NCBI GenBank assembly: GCA_016713175.1
Contig: JADJPQ010000001.1
Coordinates: 310,001 to 374,000, forward strand
Source of the DNA: Planctomycetota bacterium
GTDB taxonomy: Bacteria; Planctomycetota; UBA1135; UBA2386
DNA: 64,000 nt
Direction of reading: 5' to 3'
Shown: one piece after another, positions 7,789 to 15,960 of the stretch
How positions within the stretch are numbered: the stretch's first letter is position 1
Layout of the letters: each line of letters opens with the position of its first letter
The notes under the pieces: model-generated
What the model was told of the DNA's origin: nothing
Databases searched by the model: none
The model's input: only the letters and a program-made list of their open reading frames with translations
Program-made: the position numbers and the translations under genes

Positions 7789-8646
7789 GTGCGGAAGACG
7801 GTAACGATCGCGGACGACCTGGTCCTCGGCGGCGACACCTTCGTCGTCATGGCCGGCCCGTGTGCGGTGGAAACCCGTGACCTCCTGTTCACCGTCGCGG
7901 ACGCCGTTGCCGCCGCCGGGGCGGGAATGCTGCGCGGCGGGGCGTTCAAGCCGCGGACGTCGCCCCAGTCGTTCCAAGGTCTGGGCGCACAAGGGCTTGC
8001 CATGCTGCAAGAGGCCTCGCGGCGCACCGGCTTGCCGGTGGTGACCGAGGTGCTCGACACTCGTGACGTCGACCTGGTTGCCGACCACTGCGCGATGCTG
8101 CAGATCGGCAGCCGCAACATGCAGAACTTCGCGCTGCTGCGCGAGGTCGGCAAGCTTCGCAAGCCGGTGTTGCTCAAACGCGGCGCGGCTGCCACGCTCG
8201 ACGAACTGTTGTTCGCCGCCGACTATGTGCTGCAAGGCGGCAACGATCAGGTCGTGCTTTGCGAGCGCGGCATCCGCGGTTTCGATCCAGCAACCCGCTA
8301 CGTCCTCGACCTCGCCGCCGTCGCGGTGCTGAAGGAGCGGACCTCGCTGCCGGTCATCGTCGACCCGAGCCATGGCACCGGCAGGGCTGCGCTGGTGCCG
8401 GCTCTGGCACGGGCGGCGCTGGCGGTCGGAGCCGACGGTCTGTTGGTCGAAGTCCACGCGGCGCCCGAACAGGCGTTGTGCGACGGCATGCAGGCGCTGC
8501 GGCCGTCCGAGTTTGCTGCACTGATGGCGGACCTGCGCCGGCTGCTGCCGGTGCTGGGGCGTCGTCTGGTGCGAACGTCCGGCCGCGGGCACGCGGTAGC
8601 CCATCCGGGATCCGGCCCCGTCTCCGACGAGGTCATCGCACCATGA
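7789..8646 (+). CDS. aroF: 3-deoxy-7-phosphoheptulonate (DAHP) synthase, type I-beta
   Basis: 285 residues, starting at GTG. The ATG at 7746 is out of frame and lies inside the predicted -10 box, so it is not the start. The enzyme condenses phosphoenolpyruvate and erythrose 4-phosphate, the first step of the shikimate pathway. Signature blocks are VMAGPCAVE, RGGAFKPRTSPQSFQG, VTEVLD, LQIGSRNMQNF, LLKRGAAATLDE, LCERGIRGF and VDPSHGTGR, which carry substrate- and metal-binding residues of the I-beta (KDO8P-synthase-like) group. There is no fused ACT or chorismate-mutase domain, so feedback control through such a domain is not expected. The stop overlaps the tpiA start by ATGA, so translation is probably coupled. 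It is the first gene of a seven-gene operon. Confidence 0.95.
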   Translation: MRKTVTIADDLVLGGDTFVVMAGPCAVETRDLLFTVADAVAAAGAGMLRGGAFKPRTSPQSFQGLGAQGLAMLQEASRRTGLPVVTEVLDTRDVDLVADHCAMLQIGSRNMQNFALLREVGKLRKPVLLKRGAAATLDELLFAADYVLQGGNDQVVLCERGIRGFDPATRYVLDLAAVAVLKERTSLPVIVDPSHGTGRAALVPALARAALAVGADGLLVEVHAAPEQALCDGMQALRPSEFAALMADLRRLLPVLGRRLVRTSGRGHAVAHPGSGPVSDEVIAP

Positions 8647-9422
8647 CCAACCGTTCGCGCAAGCCGTACATCGCCGGCAACTGGAAGATGAACCTGGACC
8701 GCGCCAAGTGCCTGGACCTGATCAAGACGATCAAGGGGCGGCTTGGCGATGGCGGGGATCGCGAGGTCGCGGTGTTCGCGCCGGCGATCTACCTGGCCGA
8801 CGTCACGGCGGTCGCGCAGGGCTCGCCTTTGGGTGTCGGCGGCCAGAACATCTGGTACGAGGACAACGGCGCGTTCACCGGCGAGCTCGCCGCGCGGATG
8901 CTGCGCGAAGTCGGCGCCGACCGCGTGCTGGTCGGGCACAGCGAGCGCCGCCATGTGTTCAAGGAGCCGGACGAGTGGATGGGGCGCAAGGTGCGCATCG
9001 CCCTCGACCGCGACCTGCTGCCGATCTACTGCGTCGGCGAGACCCTCGACGAACGCAAGGCCAATCGCACCGACCGGGTGTTGAAGCGCCAGCTCGAGAG
9101 CGGCTTCGACAAGGTCCGGCCCGAGGACGCCCATCGGTTGACGGTTGCCTATGAGCCGGTCTGGGCCATCGGCACCGGCGAGACCGCCACGCCCGAGATG
9201 GCCGGCCTTGCCCACAAGACGATCCGCAAGTGGATCGCCCAGCGGCTCGGCGACACCGCCGCCAATACGATCCGGATCCTCTACGGCGGCAGCGTCAAAC
9301 CCGACAACGCCCGCGAACTGATGGCCGTCGACGGTGTCGACGGTCTGCTGGTCGGCGGCGCCAGCATGCAGGCCGATACGTTCATCCCCATCATCGAATA
9401 CGACCTCCGGCAGACTCCATGA
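8643..9422 (+). CDS. tpiA: Triose-phosphate isomerase
   Basis: 259 residues, normal length. It interconverts dihydroxyacetone phosphate and glyceraldehyde 3-phosphate in glycolysis. All catalytic blocks are present: AGNWKMN (Lys), VGHSERR (His), AYEPVWAIGTG (Glu with loop 6) and the phosphate-binding LYGGSVKPDNA and LVGGAS near the end. The ATG at 8643 overlaps the aroF stop and its own stop overlaps the secG start by ATGA, so it is embedded in a translationally coupled chain. The tpiA-secG order is also common in other phyla. Confidence 0.98.
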   Translation: MTNRSRKPYIAGNWKMNLDRAKCLDLIKTIKGRLGDGGDREVAVFAPAIYLADVTAVAQGSPLGVGGQNIWYEDNGAFTGELAARMLREVGADRVLVGHSERRHVFKEPDEWMGRKVRIALDRDLLPIYCVGETLDERKANRTDRVLKRQLESGFDKVRPEDAHRLTVAYEPVWAIGTGETATPEMAGLAHKTIRKWIAQRLGDTAANTIRILYGGSVKPDNARELMAVDGVDGLLVGGASMQADTFIPIIEYDLRQTP

Positions 9423-9649
9423 TCTTCCTTCACATCATCGCCTGGATCCTGTTCTTCGCGTCCGCCGTACTGATGACCGTGATCATCCTGCTGCAAGAAC
9501 CCAAGGGCGGTGGTCTCGCCGAAGCGTTCGGCGGCGTCGGTGCCGAGACGTTCGGCGTGAAGAGCGGCGGCATCAACCGGTTCACGTTCATGCTCGCCGG
9601 CATCTTCTGTGTCTCGGCGATGATCATCAGCGCGACCTGGAACAAGTAG
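9419..9649 (+). CDS. secG: Preprotein translocase subunit SecG
   Basis: 76 residues with two membrane helices (about 2-24 and 53-72) joined by the conserved loop ILLQEPKGGGLAEAFGG, which is diagnostic for SecG. It is the accessory subunit of the SecYEG channel in the inner membrane and promotes SecA-driven export. The start at 9419 overlaps tpiA by ATGA; the frame is open further upstream but that segment is tpiA read out of frame. The many exported proteins in this window would be clients of this channel. Confidence 0.95.
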   Translation: MIFLHIIAWILFFASAVLMTVIILLQEPKGGGLAEAFGGVGAETFGVKSGGINRFTFMLAGIFCVSAMIISATWNK

Positions 9650-9685
9650 CCGCGCCTGCTCCGTCAGGACGCGGGCGCGACCGCC

Positions 9686-10564
9686 GTGACGCCCCGAATC
9701 CGCAGCATGACCGGCGCCGGCACCGCCGCTGGCGCCACCGAACTCGGCGACCTCCGGGTCGAGATCCGCACGGTCAACGGGCGCGGACTCGGCATCAAGC
9801 TGCGCCTGTGCGCCGAGGGCGCTGGCCTCGAATCGGCAATCGAAGAGCTCGTGCGCTCGCGGCTGGCGCGCGGCTCGGTGACCGTGATCGTCGAGCGACC
9901 GGGGGCGGCGGCCGGGTTGCCGGACCGGGCGACGCTGCGCGCGTTCGTGGCCGAACTGCGGGCGCTGGCGAGCGATGTCGGGTTGTCGGGAGACCTCGGT
10001 CTGCGCGACGTCGTGCTGCTGGCGACCGCCGGTGGTCGTGGCGATGCGGTGACTTCGCGGCCGCTGCCGCCGCGCGTGCAGGCGCTGCTGGAAGCGGCGG
10101 TTGGCTCGTTGCAGGACCATCGCGCCACCGACGGCGCGGCGACCGTCGCGGCGATTCTCGGCCACCTCGACGAATTCGGCGCGCACTGCGAACGCGCGGC
10201 GGCGCGGGCGCCGGAGGTGGTGGCGGCCTGGCGCCAGCGGCTGCTGGCGCGCGTCAACGAGGTCGTTGCCGAACACGGTGTGCAGTTGCAGCCGGGCGAC
10301 GTCGTCCGCGAGGTCGCGCTGTTCGCCGACCGCATCGACGTCGCCGAAGAACTGCAGCGCCTCGCCGCGCACGTCGCCGAGACCCGCGCCCTGCTGCAGC
10401 GCGGCGGCGAGATCGGCCGCAAGCTCGAGTTCCTGGTGCAGGAACTGCTGCGCGAGACCAACACGCTGGGCTCCAAGTCGCCGGACGTGACGATGACGCA
10501 CGCGGTCGTGGCGATGAAGTCGTGCATCGATCGCATCAAGGAACAGGCCGCCAACCTCGAATGA
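9686..10564 (+). CDS. yicC: YicC/YloC-family endoribonuclease
   Basis: 292 residues. The family hallmark near the N-terminus is RSMTGAG, and the C-terminal DUF1732 block reads from GRKLEFLVQELLRETNTLGS to MKSCIDRIKEQAANLE. YicC proteins are metal-dependent endoribonucleases reported to act on small RNAs and mRNAs. The GTG at 9686 is chosen because the family usually starts four to six residues before SMTG. It lies 36 bp after secG, the largest gap in the operon. Its stop overlaps gmk by ATGA, and the yicC-gmk pairing is widespread in bacteria, which supports both calls. Confidence 0.92.
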   Translation: MTPRIRSMTGAGTAAGATELGDLRVEIRTVNGRGLGIKLRLCAEGAGLESAIEELVRSRLARGSVTVIVERPGAAAGLPDRATLRAFVAELRALASDVGLSGDLGLRDVVLLATAGGRGDAVTSRPLPPRVQALLEAAVGSLQDHRATDGAATVAAILGHLDEFGAHCERAAARAPEVVAAWRQRLLARVNEVVAEHGVQLQPGDVVREVALFADRIDVAEELQRLAAHVAETRALLQRGGEIGRKLEFLVQELLRETNTLGSKSPDVTMTHAVVAMKSCIDRIKEQAANLE

Positions 10565-11136
10565 ACGCGCGCCCCGGCAAGCTGGTCGTGCTGTCCGGCC
10601 CGTCTGGTGCCGGCAAGACCTCGGTCTGCAAGGCGCTGAAGCGTCATCCGCAGGTCGAGTTCTCGGTGTCGGCGACGACCCGGGCGCCGCGGCCCGGTGA
10701 GGTGGACGGAGTCGACTACCGGTTCCTGACGCCGGCCGAGTTCGAACGGCGCGCCGCGGCTGGCGAGTTCCTCGAGTGGGCGACCTACAACAGCCGTAGC
10801 TATGGCACGCCGCGCTGGCCGATGGATGCCGCGCTGGCAGCCGGTCGCGTGTTCTTGCTCGAGATCGAGGTCAAGGGCACCCGGCAGTTGCGGCAGCAGG
10901 GCCAGGATGGGCTCTATCTGTTCATCGCGCCGCCGAGCATCCCGGAGTTGCGCGCCCGGCTGCGGCGCCGCGCCGCCAATGCCGCCGAGGACATCGAGGC
11001 GCGCGTCAAGATCGCCGAAGAGGAGATCGCCGCAGCGCACGAACGGCTGGGCGGCCGCCCGCTCTACGACCACATCGTGCTCAACGAGGACCTCGAGGCC
11101 ACGATCCGCCGCGTCGAGGAGTTGATCGGCCTGTGA
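10561..11136 (+). CDS. gmk: Guanylate kinase
   Basis: 191 residues, usual length. It phosphorylates GMP to GDP with ATP. The P-loop is VLSGPSGAGKTS (residues about 9-20), the GMP-binding region includes SATTRAPRPGEVDGVDY and FLTPAEFE, and the lid region follows with LRRRAANAAEDIEARV. The ATG overlaps the yicC stop; the longer open frame upstream is out-of-frame secG/yicC sequence. Its stop overlaps the coaC GTG start. No rpoZ follows, unlike in many genomes. Confidence 0.97.
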   Translation: MNARPGKLVVLSGPSGAGKTSVCKALKRHPQVEFSVSATTRAPRPGEVDGVDYRFLTPAEFERRAAAGEFLEWATYNSRSYGTPRWPMDAALAAGRVFLLEIEVKGTRQLRQQGQDGLYLFIAPPSIPELRARLRRRAANAAEDIEARVKIAEEEIAAAHERLGGRPLYDHIVLNEDLEATIRRVEELIGL

Positions 11137-11684
11137 CCGATGACCGGCACGTGCTGCTCGGGGTCGGCGGCGGCATCGCCGCCTACAAGATCGCGGCGCT
11201 GGCCAGCCGTCTGGTGCAGCGTGGCCACACCGTGCGCGTCGCGATGACGCCGCGGGCGGCCGAGTTCATCGGACCGCTGACCTTCGCCGGCCTGACCGGT
11301 CGTCCGGTGATCCGTTCATCGACGCAGGTCGATCCGGATGGCGCAGTGCCGCACATCGCCGCGGCCGTCGCCGCCGCGGTCTACGTGATCGCGCCGGCCA
11401 CCGCCGATCTGCTGGCAAAGCTCGCGGCCGGTGCCGCGGATGACGCGGTTGCCCTGCTGGCGATCACCTGTCGCTGTCCGATCCTCGTCTGCCCGGCGAT
11501 GAACGACGCCATGTGGCTGTCGGCAGCGGTGCAGCACAACGTCGCGGTGCTGCAGGCGCGAGGTGTCCAGGTGCTGGGCCCGGTCGTCGGTCACCTGGCG
11601 GAGGGTTACGACGCGATCGGCCGGATGGTCGAACCGGAACAGATCCTGGAAGCGATCGAACGGCAGCCCGGTGTGTGCCGATGA
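11133..11684 (+). CDS. coaC: Phosphopantothenoylcysteine decarboxylase (stand-alone CoaC flavoprotein)
   Basis: 183 residues. It matches the N-terminal CoaC half of the usual CoaBC fusion, with the flavoprotein start LGVGGGIAAYKIA, the active-site region AVPHIAAAVAAAVYVIAPATA and the PAMNDAMW motif (PAMNxxMW in the family), which holds the catalytic asparagine and FMN contacts. It decarboxylates 4'-phosphopantothenoylcysteine on the way to coenzyme A. No CoaB ligase domain is fused; the next gene is prmA, so coaB should be elsewhere. The GTG start overlaps the gmk stop (GTGA) and the stop overlaps the prmA ATG. Confidence 0.93.
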   Translation: MTDDRHVLLGVGGGIAAYKIAALASRLVQRGHTVRVAMTPRAAEFIGPLTFAGLTGRPVIRSSTQVDPDGAVPHIAAAVAAAVYVIAPATADLLAKLAAGAADDAVALLAITCRCPILVCPAMNDAMWLSAAVQHNVAVLQARGVQVLGPVVGHLAEGYDAIGRMVEPEQILEAIERQPGVCR

Positions 11685-12493
11685 CCGCGCCGCTGCGGGC
11701 GTTCGTGCTGCGCGGCGCCGATGCCGCGGCGGCGCTCGATCGGTTGCATGTGCAGGCCGAGGTGCTGGGGGCGATCGAGGGTGACGGCGAGGTGACCGTC
11801 TGGCTCGCGGATGCCCTGCCGCCGCAGCCGTTCGCCGACCTGACCATCGAGGAGCTGCCGTCGGCGGTCGCCAACGCGACCAGCACCGGCCTCGAACACG
11901 ATCAGCCGATCGCGGTCGCCGACGATCTGCTGGTGCGACCGCCGTGGGTCGCACGGCCGGTCGGATTTCGTGGCATCGAGTTGATCGTGCCGCGCGGCAT
12001 GGCGTTCGGCAGCGGTGAGCATGCCAGCACCAAGGCCACGTTGACGTTGTTGCACGACGGCTGGGATGCACCGGCCAGCTTTGGCGATGTCGGCACCGGT
12101 TCCGGTATCCTGGCGGCCTATGCAGCGGCGCGCGGTTGTCCGAAGATCGTGGCCTGTGACGTCGAAGAGGCCGCGGTCGCGGCCGCGCGCGAACTGCTGC
12201 CGCAGGCGCAGATCGCCCTTGGCGGACCGGAGACGTTGGCGGCGGCGGACTGCGTCGTCGCCAACCTGACCGCGACGGAACTGCACGGTTGCCTGTCGAC
12301 GATCCTGACGCGCTGGACCGGCCGTTCGCGGTTGTTGTTCGGCGGCATGCGCGAACACGAGGTCGCCGGCGTCCTGGCGCGTCTGCCGGTGGCGCCGGAC
12401 CGGCTGCGGCGCATCGAGGAATTCACGGCCGCGGTCTGGGCGCCAGCGGCGGACGTCGATCAGTGGCCGGTGTTCGCCGGGCCGCGAAGATAG
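11681..12493 (+). CDS. prmA: Ribosomal protein L11 methyltransferase-like protein PrmA
   Basis: 270 residues. The catalytic part has MAFGSGEHASTKATL (the family FGTGxHxTT region), the SAM-binding loop DVGTGSGILAAYAAARG, the acidic ribose contact VACDVEE and the NLTATEL motif. PrmA methylates ribosomal protein L11. The N-terminal substrate domain is short and divergent, so the exact substrate is less certain than the fold. The start overlaps coaC by ATGA. The 3' end overlaps the convergent rsmJ gene by 34 bp. It is the last gene of the aroF operon. Confidence 0.85.
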   Translation: MTAPLRAFVLRGADAAAALDRLHVQAEVLGAIEGDGEVTVWLADALPPQPFADLTIEELPSAVANATSTGLEHDQPIAVADDLLVRPPWVARPVGFRGIELIVPRGMAFGSGEHASTKATLTLLHDGWDAPASFGDVGTGSGILAAYAAARGCPKIVACDVEEAAVAAARELLPQAQIALGGPETLAAADCVVANLTATELHGCLSTILTRWTGRSRLLFGGMREHEVAGVLARLPVAPDRLRRIEEFTAAVWAPAADVDQWPVFAGPRR

Positions 12494-13218
12494 ACGTCGA
12501 AGCGGATCCGGTTGCTGCCGACCGTGAACGAGGGGCCGGCTGCCAGCGGCGCGCCGTCCGGGTGGCGTTTGACCACCACGCGGTCCTTGGCGCACGCCAT
12601 CGCCGCGGCAAACACCTCGTTCGCGCCATCGGCGGTCGCCAGCGCGCGACACACCTGCATCTCCTTCTTGACCTGCGCACGCCCGGGTTCGGCGAACATC
12701 GGGTCGAGGTAGACGACGTCGGGCCGGGCCCCGGTGGGTTGCGTTCGCAGCCACTCGGAGGCATCGGCGCAGATCACCGCGAACACGAATCGCGACGCGG
12801 TCGCTGCATGGAGAAGCAGTGCGAGCGCGGGTACCCGTTCAATCGCAGTCACACAACAGCCCAATGAGGCAAGAACCATGGCATCCCGGCCCAGTCCGGC
12901 GGTCGCGTCGACGACGCGGACCGGGGCGTTCCGTCGGTGCAATCCGATGGCGCGCGCCAACGGGTCTTTGCGTCTGCTGGTGTGCAGCCTATGAGCCAAC
13001 TCGCCATGGCACGGGTTGATCCCGATGCGCAAGCCGGCCTCGCCCCGGCCTCCTGGACCCTGCAGCTCGAGCGAACCATCGTGCGTGCGCCGCAGCTGCC
13101 ATGCGGTGTCGTCAACTGTCGTGGCCAATGGCACGCCGAATCGACGACACAGCTCCTCGTCCGAGGGGATGTGCGGTGGGGCGAAGGTTACTCTGACCGT
13201 ATCCGCGGTAGAGGGCAT
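12460..13218 (-). CDS. rsmJ: 16S rRNA (guanine-1516-N2)-methyltransferase RsmJ
   Basis: 252 residues from the ATG at 13218; an upstream in-frame extension is possible but lacks family similarity. RsmJ signatures are clear: the SAM loop VVDATAGLGRDAMVLASLGC, the acidic position ERVP, and the catalytic block DVVYLDPMFAEPGRAQVKKE, which parallels DPMFPxxxxxxxVKKEM in E. coli. It modifies G1516 of 16S rRNA in the cytoplasm. The gene converges with prmA and overlaps its 3' end by 34 bp. Confidence 0.9.
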   Translation of the reverse strand: MPSTADTVRVTFAPPHIPSDEELCRRFGVPLATTVDDTAWQLRRTHDGSLELQGPGGRGEAGLRIGINPCHGELAHRLHTSRRKDPLARAIGLHRRNAPVRVVDATAGLGRDAMVLASLGCCVTAIERVPALALLLHAATASRFVFAVICADASEWLRTQPTGARPDVVYLDPMFAEPGRAQVKKEMQVCRALATADGANEVFAAAMACAKDRVVVKRHPDGAPLAAGPSFTVGSNRIRFDVYLRGPANTGH

Positions 13219-13439
13219 TCTGACACTTCTCACCGTGAAACACTTGCGGTCCAACCGGCGATCCCCGTATCGAACCATGGCATGGTGGGTCACGCACAAC
13301 GGTTCCGCGCCAAGATCGCATCTGCTGCGCCGCACGGCCTATTTCTGCGGCAAGTGTTAGACTTTCGCAGATCGCCAATCGCACACGCGCGGATGGCGCC
13401 CTCTCGCCTACTTCATTCTCACCTCCCATCCCCCTACCC

Positions 13440-14006
13440 ATGCGGCGACTGCACCTGAAGTTGTTCTACCTGCGCACGCGTCTCAAGCGCGAGGCCCAGG
13501 GTGTCACGGCGAAAACCCTCGGCGTCCGGCCGGCGACCATGTCCCACCTCGAACAGGGTCGCTCCTTGCCGACGTTGCCGATGCTGCTCGCCCTGTGCAA
13601 GCACTACGACGTGACCCCCACCTACCTGCTCGACGATGAACGGCCGATCGAGCCGTCCTCGCGCGATCGCTGGGCGGAGCGCAACAACGTGATCGCCCGC
13701 GGCAACTGGCTGGAAGTGCCCGAGGGGTCGTGGGTGACCACCAACGACGGTGTCCGGCTGTGCCCGGTCCTCGCTGGAGCGCGTTTCTACGACGCCTCGG
13801 CGCAAGCGCAACGGATGACCTGTGGCAGCGGCGCGGCCGCCAAGGAACTCGAGGAATCGCTGGCGTCGGCGGCGCGCGGGCGCGATCGCGAACTCGAGGA
13901 GATGCTCGGGCGCGAACTGCTGGGGCAGCGCAAGCCGCGCTCGAAGGCCAAGAAGCCGGTGGTCGCGGCCGGCAAGGTCGCACTCGGTCACGCCGCCGAA
14001 GCCTGA
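13440..14006 (+). CDS. XRE-family transcriptional regulator
   Basis: 188 residues. The N-terminal helix-turn-helix of the Cro/CI type spans about residues 8-64: LKREAQGVTAKTLGVRPATM, then SHLEQGRSLPTLPMLLALCK and HYDVTPTYLLDDE. The middle (about 70-130) may be a small sensory or dimerisation domain with WLEVPEGSWVTTNDG. The C-terminus is Lys/Ala-rich and likely flexible. Its target is unknown. It stands alone between rsmJ and the convergent polysaccharide operon, with a 221-bp non-coding region upstream that probably holds its promoter. Confidence 0.85.
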   Translation: MRRLHLKLFYLRTRLKREAQGVTAKTLGVRPATMSHLEQGRSLPTLPMLLALCKHYDVTPTYLLDDERPIEPSSRDRWAERNNVIARGNWLEVPEGSWVTTNDGVRLCPVLAGARFYDASAQAQRMTCGSGAAAKELEESLASAARGRDRELEEMLGRELLGQRKPRSKAKKPVVAAGKVALGHAAEA

Positions 14007-14027
14007 GCCGCGCGGGTCCTGACCGGA

Positions 14028-14966
14028 TCAGCGCGTCGGCACGGGATCCAAGAAGCCGTCGCGGAGGCCGCGAAGATACGGCCGCACGAACGCGACGCCA
14101 TGCCCGAGCAGCAGCCCGGCAACCGGCTTCAGCAGCAGCGCCGCGAACCAGAACCAGGCGCGCTGTACGGCTGTCAGATGGCGCCGCGCGAACCGGACCT
14201 TGCTCCGGGTCAGCCAATAGAGTTGCGAGGAAGTCTGCCCCGGCAGGACTTCGGTTCCGTCGTGGGAGCCACCGCCGCGGTGGTGCACGGTCGCCTGCTG
14301 CGTGACCCACAGCTGCCTCCCGGCGGCAACCACGCGGGCGCACAGGTCGGCGTCTTCTGCGTACAGGAAGAACCCCTCGTCGAACCGCAAACCGGCGCGC
14401 AACATCGCGGCATCGAGCAGCATCGTGCAGCCGGTGATGAACCCAGCGCGGTGTTCTGTTCGACCGGATGGGGCGGCGACGTGGAAACCGGACAAGGTCC
14501 AGCGCGGGATCCGGCCGTTGCCGAACCAGATGCGTTGGCCCGATGCATCGAGAATGCGGCAACCGACGATGCCGGCCTCGGGATGACGTGCTGCCGTCGC
14601 CAACATCGCTGGCAGGGCGCCTGGCGTCAGCCGGGCGTCTGGATTCAGCAACAGCACGTGCCGCAACCGTGGCCAGGCAGCCAGGGCGGCACCGATGCCT
14701 GCATTCGCGCCGGCGCCAAAGCCACCGTTGTGGGCCGTACGTTCGATCCGCACGAGCGGCTCGTTGCGCCAGGCAGCTTGCAGCAGCGCGGCCGAGTCGT
14801 CGGTCGAGGCGTTGTCGACGACGACCACCGGCGTGTCGGCGGCGTGGGTGCGGAGGCTTGCGATGCAGTGCAGCGTGTCCTCGGCGCCGCGCCAATGCAC
14901 GACCACGGTCACGGTCGTGGCGGCCCCGAGTGCCGGTTCGGCGTCGATCACGGCGACGTCGCGCAT
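14028..14966 (-). CDS. Family 2 glycosyltransferase (rhamnosyltransferase-like)
   Basis: 312 residues. GT-A fold motifs are VTVVVHWRGAEDTLHCIASL, VVVVDNASTDDSA (nucleotide-binding Asp), HNGGFGAGANAGI, VLLLNPDARLTP (DxD-like metal site) and the acceptor region FDEGFFLYAEDADLCARV. The layout matches WcaA/RfbN-type transferases that add sugars to surface polysaccharides. A C-terminal hydrophobic segment (about 275-300) may attach it to the inner membrane. The start overlaps the upstream glycosyltransferase gene by 19 bp. It is the last gene of the polysaccharide operon. Confidence 0.92.
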   Translation of the reverse strand: MRDVAVIDAEPALGAATTVTVVVHWRGAEDTLHCIASLRTHAADTPVVVVDNASTDDSAALLQAAWRNEPLVRIERTAHNGGFGAGANAGIGAALAAWPRLRHVLLLNPDARLTPGALPAMLATAARHPEAGIVGCRILDASGQRIWFGNGRIPRWTLSGFHVAAPSGRTEHRAGFITGCTMLLDAAMLRAGLRFDEGFFLYAEDADLCARVVAAGRQLWVTQQATVHHRGGGSHDGTEVLPGQTSSQLYWLTRSKVRFARRHLTAVQRAWFWFAALLLKPVAGLLLGHGVAFVRPYLRGLRDGFLDPVPTR

Positions 14967-15958
14967 GACGCTTCTTCGGTCGCGGCGGAATGACCCGGCG
15001 TCGAGCCCGACACGGCCGTTGGCAGCGGCCGCAGCGGCAGGCGCGGCGACGTCGACCAACCCTTCCGGTAGCCTTCGACCAGGCCAATCAGGTGGCGCAG
15101 CACGCAACGCCCGAACGCTCTTGGTCCGAGTCGACCCAGCAGGAGCCAGAGCGGAAACCGCAGCAGTTTCGGGATCTGGATGAGCAGCGGCAGCCCCAGT
15201 CGCCACCAGCGCCGCGCCTGGCCGTGACGGAACGCCAGGTAGATCGAATCGCGGGCCACGGTGCGCCAGTCGCGATCCCAGCGCGTCCGGCGGAACGGGC
15301 CGGGCGCCGGCTCGTGATGGATGCCCGCGGCGGGCACCCAGGTGAACGCCGCCCGGTCGCCGCCGACCGCCGCGAATGCGCGGATGCAGAAGTCGACGTC
15401 GTCGGAGTGGATCGACAACTGTTCGTCGAAGCCGCCAGTCGCAAAAACCATCGACCGGCGGACCGCGAAGTTGCAGCCCGGCACCGTCGGTGCCATCCCG
15501 TCCGGTACCGCGGTACCGTCCGGCAGCGCCAACTGCCGCACCAACGGCGTCACCGCCATCGGCCCGTACTGGCGCCGCCCATCCTCGTGCAACACCGGAC
15601 CGGTCGCGACCTGCGTCCTGGCCGAGACGAATGCCGCCGCCAGCGCCTGCAACCAGCCCGGTCGCGGCCAGGCATCGTCGTCGAGGTAGACGATGACCTC
15701 GCCGGCGGCCGCCTGCGCCCCGAGATTGCGTTGCACGCACAGATTCCGGATCGCCGACCCGATGACGCGAACGAACGGGAACTCGCTGCGCACCGCCGCC
15801 ATGGCGAGTTCGTCCCCGGGTGCATGCACGGTCAGCACCTCGGTCGTTGGCACGCCCGGTTCCTGCAGGTGGGCGCGTAGCGCCGTCAGGCAGCGCCGCA
15901 GTTCGGTCAGCCGCTGGCAGGTCACGACGATCACCGACATGGCGACGCCCGGTGCCAT
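14948..15958 (-). CDS. Family 2 glycosyltransferase
   Basis: 336 residues from the ATG at 15958, which directly follows the stop of the upstream methyltransferase; the internal ATG at 15940 is an alternative. GT-A motifs are MSVIVVTCQRLTELRRCL, GEVIVYLDDDAWPRPGW (DxD metal site), GCNFAVRRSMVFATGGFDE and SDDVDFCIRAFAAVGG. Residues about 255-300 are basic and hydrophobic, consistent with membrane association. It presumably adds one sugar of the repeat unit made by this operon; donor and acceptor cannot be read from the sequence. Confidence 0.92.
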   Translation of the reverse strand: MAPGVAMSVIVVTCQRLTELRRCLTALRAHLQEPGVPTTEVLTVHAPGDELAMAAVRSEFPFVRVIGSAIRNLCVQRNLGAQAAAGEVIVYLDDDAWPRPGWLQALAAAFVSARTQVATGPVLHEDGRRQYGPMAVTPLVRQLALPDGTAVPDGMAPTVPGCNFAVRRSMVFATGGFDEQLSIHSDDVDFCIRAFAAVGGDRAAFTWVPAAGIHHEPAPGPFRRTRWDRDWRTVARDSIYLAFRHGQARRWWRLGLPLLIQIPKLLRFPLWLLLGRLGPRAFGRCVLRHLIGLVEGYRKGWSTSPRLPLRPLPTAVSGSTPGHSAATEEASCATSP

Positions 15959-15960
15959 CT

